DNA of 64,000 nucleotides from Streptomyces sp. RPT161 (GTDB lineage Bacteria > Actinomycetota > Actinomycetes > Streptomycetales > Streptomycetaceae). The translations under genes and the position numbers were made by a program. Shown one piece after another: positions 63,817 through 64,000 of this stretch (positions within the stretch are counted from its first letter, which is position 1; each line of letters opens with the position of its first letter). Where the stretch lies: positions 1-64,000 of the forward strand of contig NZ_JAPZVN010000003.1 of NCBI RefSeq assembly GCF_027533845.1. Direction: 5' to 3'. The notes beneath the pieces were generated by a model, which ran no database searches, was not told the origin of the DNA, and saw nothing but the letters and a program-made list of their open reading frames with translations.

Positions 63817-64000
63817 TCAGATGACCGGCGGTCGGCCCAGCCGGGTCATCCGCCATACCGTGGCCCACCGCATCGGACGGCGGGGCGGGCACGGGGTGCG
63901 CAGACCCTCGGCGAAGCCGGCGAACCACGCGCGAAGTCCCGCCGCCGACCGCGTGCGCGCGACGGTGAGCGCGGTCCACAGCCCCAGGTAGACGGGGACC
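63817..64000 (-). CDS. C-terminal end of a probable family 2 glycosyltransferase (partial)
   Basis: The last 60 codons of a minus-strand gene that enters from the right edge; the stop is at 63817-63819. The visible tail (VPVYLGLWTALTVARTRS, AWFAGFAEGLRTPC, RPMRWATVWRMTRLGRPPVI) looks like the C-terminus of streptomycete GT2 glycosyltransferases: a membrane-proximal helix and the RRPMRW...VWRMTR...RPP ending. The catalytic domain is outside the window. Confidence 0.65.
   Translation of the reverse strand, partial: VPVYLGLWTALTVARTRSAAGLRAWFAGFAEGLRTPCPPRRPMRWATVWRMTRLGRPPVI

Noticed and set aside
1-64000. CRISPR arrays, tRNA or rRNA genes, integrase and attachment sites
   Set aside because: I saw no regularly spaced repeats, no cloverleaf-like sequence and no integrase motifs, including at the edge of the PKS cluster. 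A covariance-model scan could still find something missed by eye.

Overview
The window reads as chromosomal DNA of a Streptomyces or close relative. It is GC-rich with strong third-position GC bias. It carries a cslA-glxA-GH6 cellulose-like glycan locus, a WhiB-type regulator, SpoIIE-type phosphatase and STAS proteins, split actinobacterial end-joining genes, and TTA (bldA-type) codons confined to a few secondary-metabolism genes.

Region 1 (about 1-21.5 kb) is one side of a polyketide biosynthetic gene cluster that continues off the left edge. A modular type I PKS (minus strand, incomplete) opens with a decarboxylating KSQ-AT(malonyl)-ACP loading module and runs into the KS of module 1. To its right are a divergent carboxylesterase, then a leftward six-gene run: DHA2 exporter, class III CoA-transferase, CitE-like lyase, AMP-binding ligase, TauD-type dioxygenase and PEBP protein. 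A rightward set follows: P450, unusual class III CoA-transferase, type II thioesterase, metal-dependent cyclase-fold protein and MmgE/PrpD dehydratase. A StrR-like regulator closes the cluster. A site resembling the StrR operator lies between exporter and P450. TTA codons occur in the regulator, the exporter and a CoA-transferase. The pairing of a PrpD-type dehydratase with a PEBP protein, a CitE-type lyase, CoA-handling enzymes, a dioxygenase and an esterase suggests a (di)alkylmaleic-anhydride acid made apart from the polyketide and joined to it by an ester, as in tautomycin/tautomycetin. This is inference from gene content.

Region 2 (about 21.5-27.8 kb) looks like a decayed junction. It has a truncated, frameshifted exporter abutting the tail of an oxidoreductase gene, a multiply frameshifted transposase, and small intact genes (SRPBCC, STAS, WhiB-like, GNAT, and a cold-shock protein that looks proteobacterial).

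Region 3 (about 27.8-64 kb) is ordinary streptomycete chromosome with several functional blocks: DNA end joining (LigC-like ligase and LigD-type polymerase, divergent); a secreted phosphodiester glycosidase; a monooxygenase pseudogene; an MscS channel; UdgX; cslA-glxA with a convergent GH6 gene; a secreted peptidoglycan-sugar set (serine hydrolase, NamZ, NagZ, esterase); a PAS/GAF/PP2C phosphatase; an O-methyltransferase; a HAD phosphatase; DNA ligase LigB; a P450-ferredoxin pair with divergent TetR and palindromic operator; a secreted polysaccharide lyase; an APC permease; a CYP102-type self-sufficient P450 with divergent PAS-LuxR regulator; and a DHA2 exporter with divergent TetR and two operator copies. 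The window ends in the tail of a probable family 2 glycosyltransferase.
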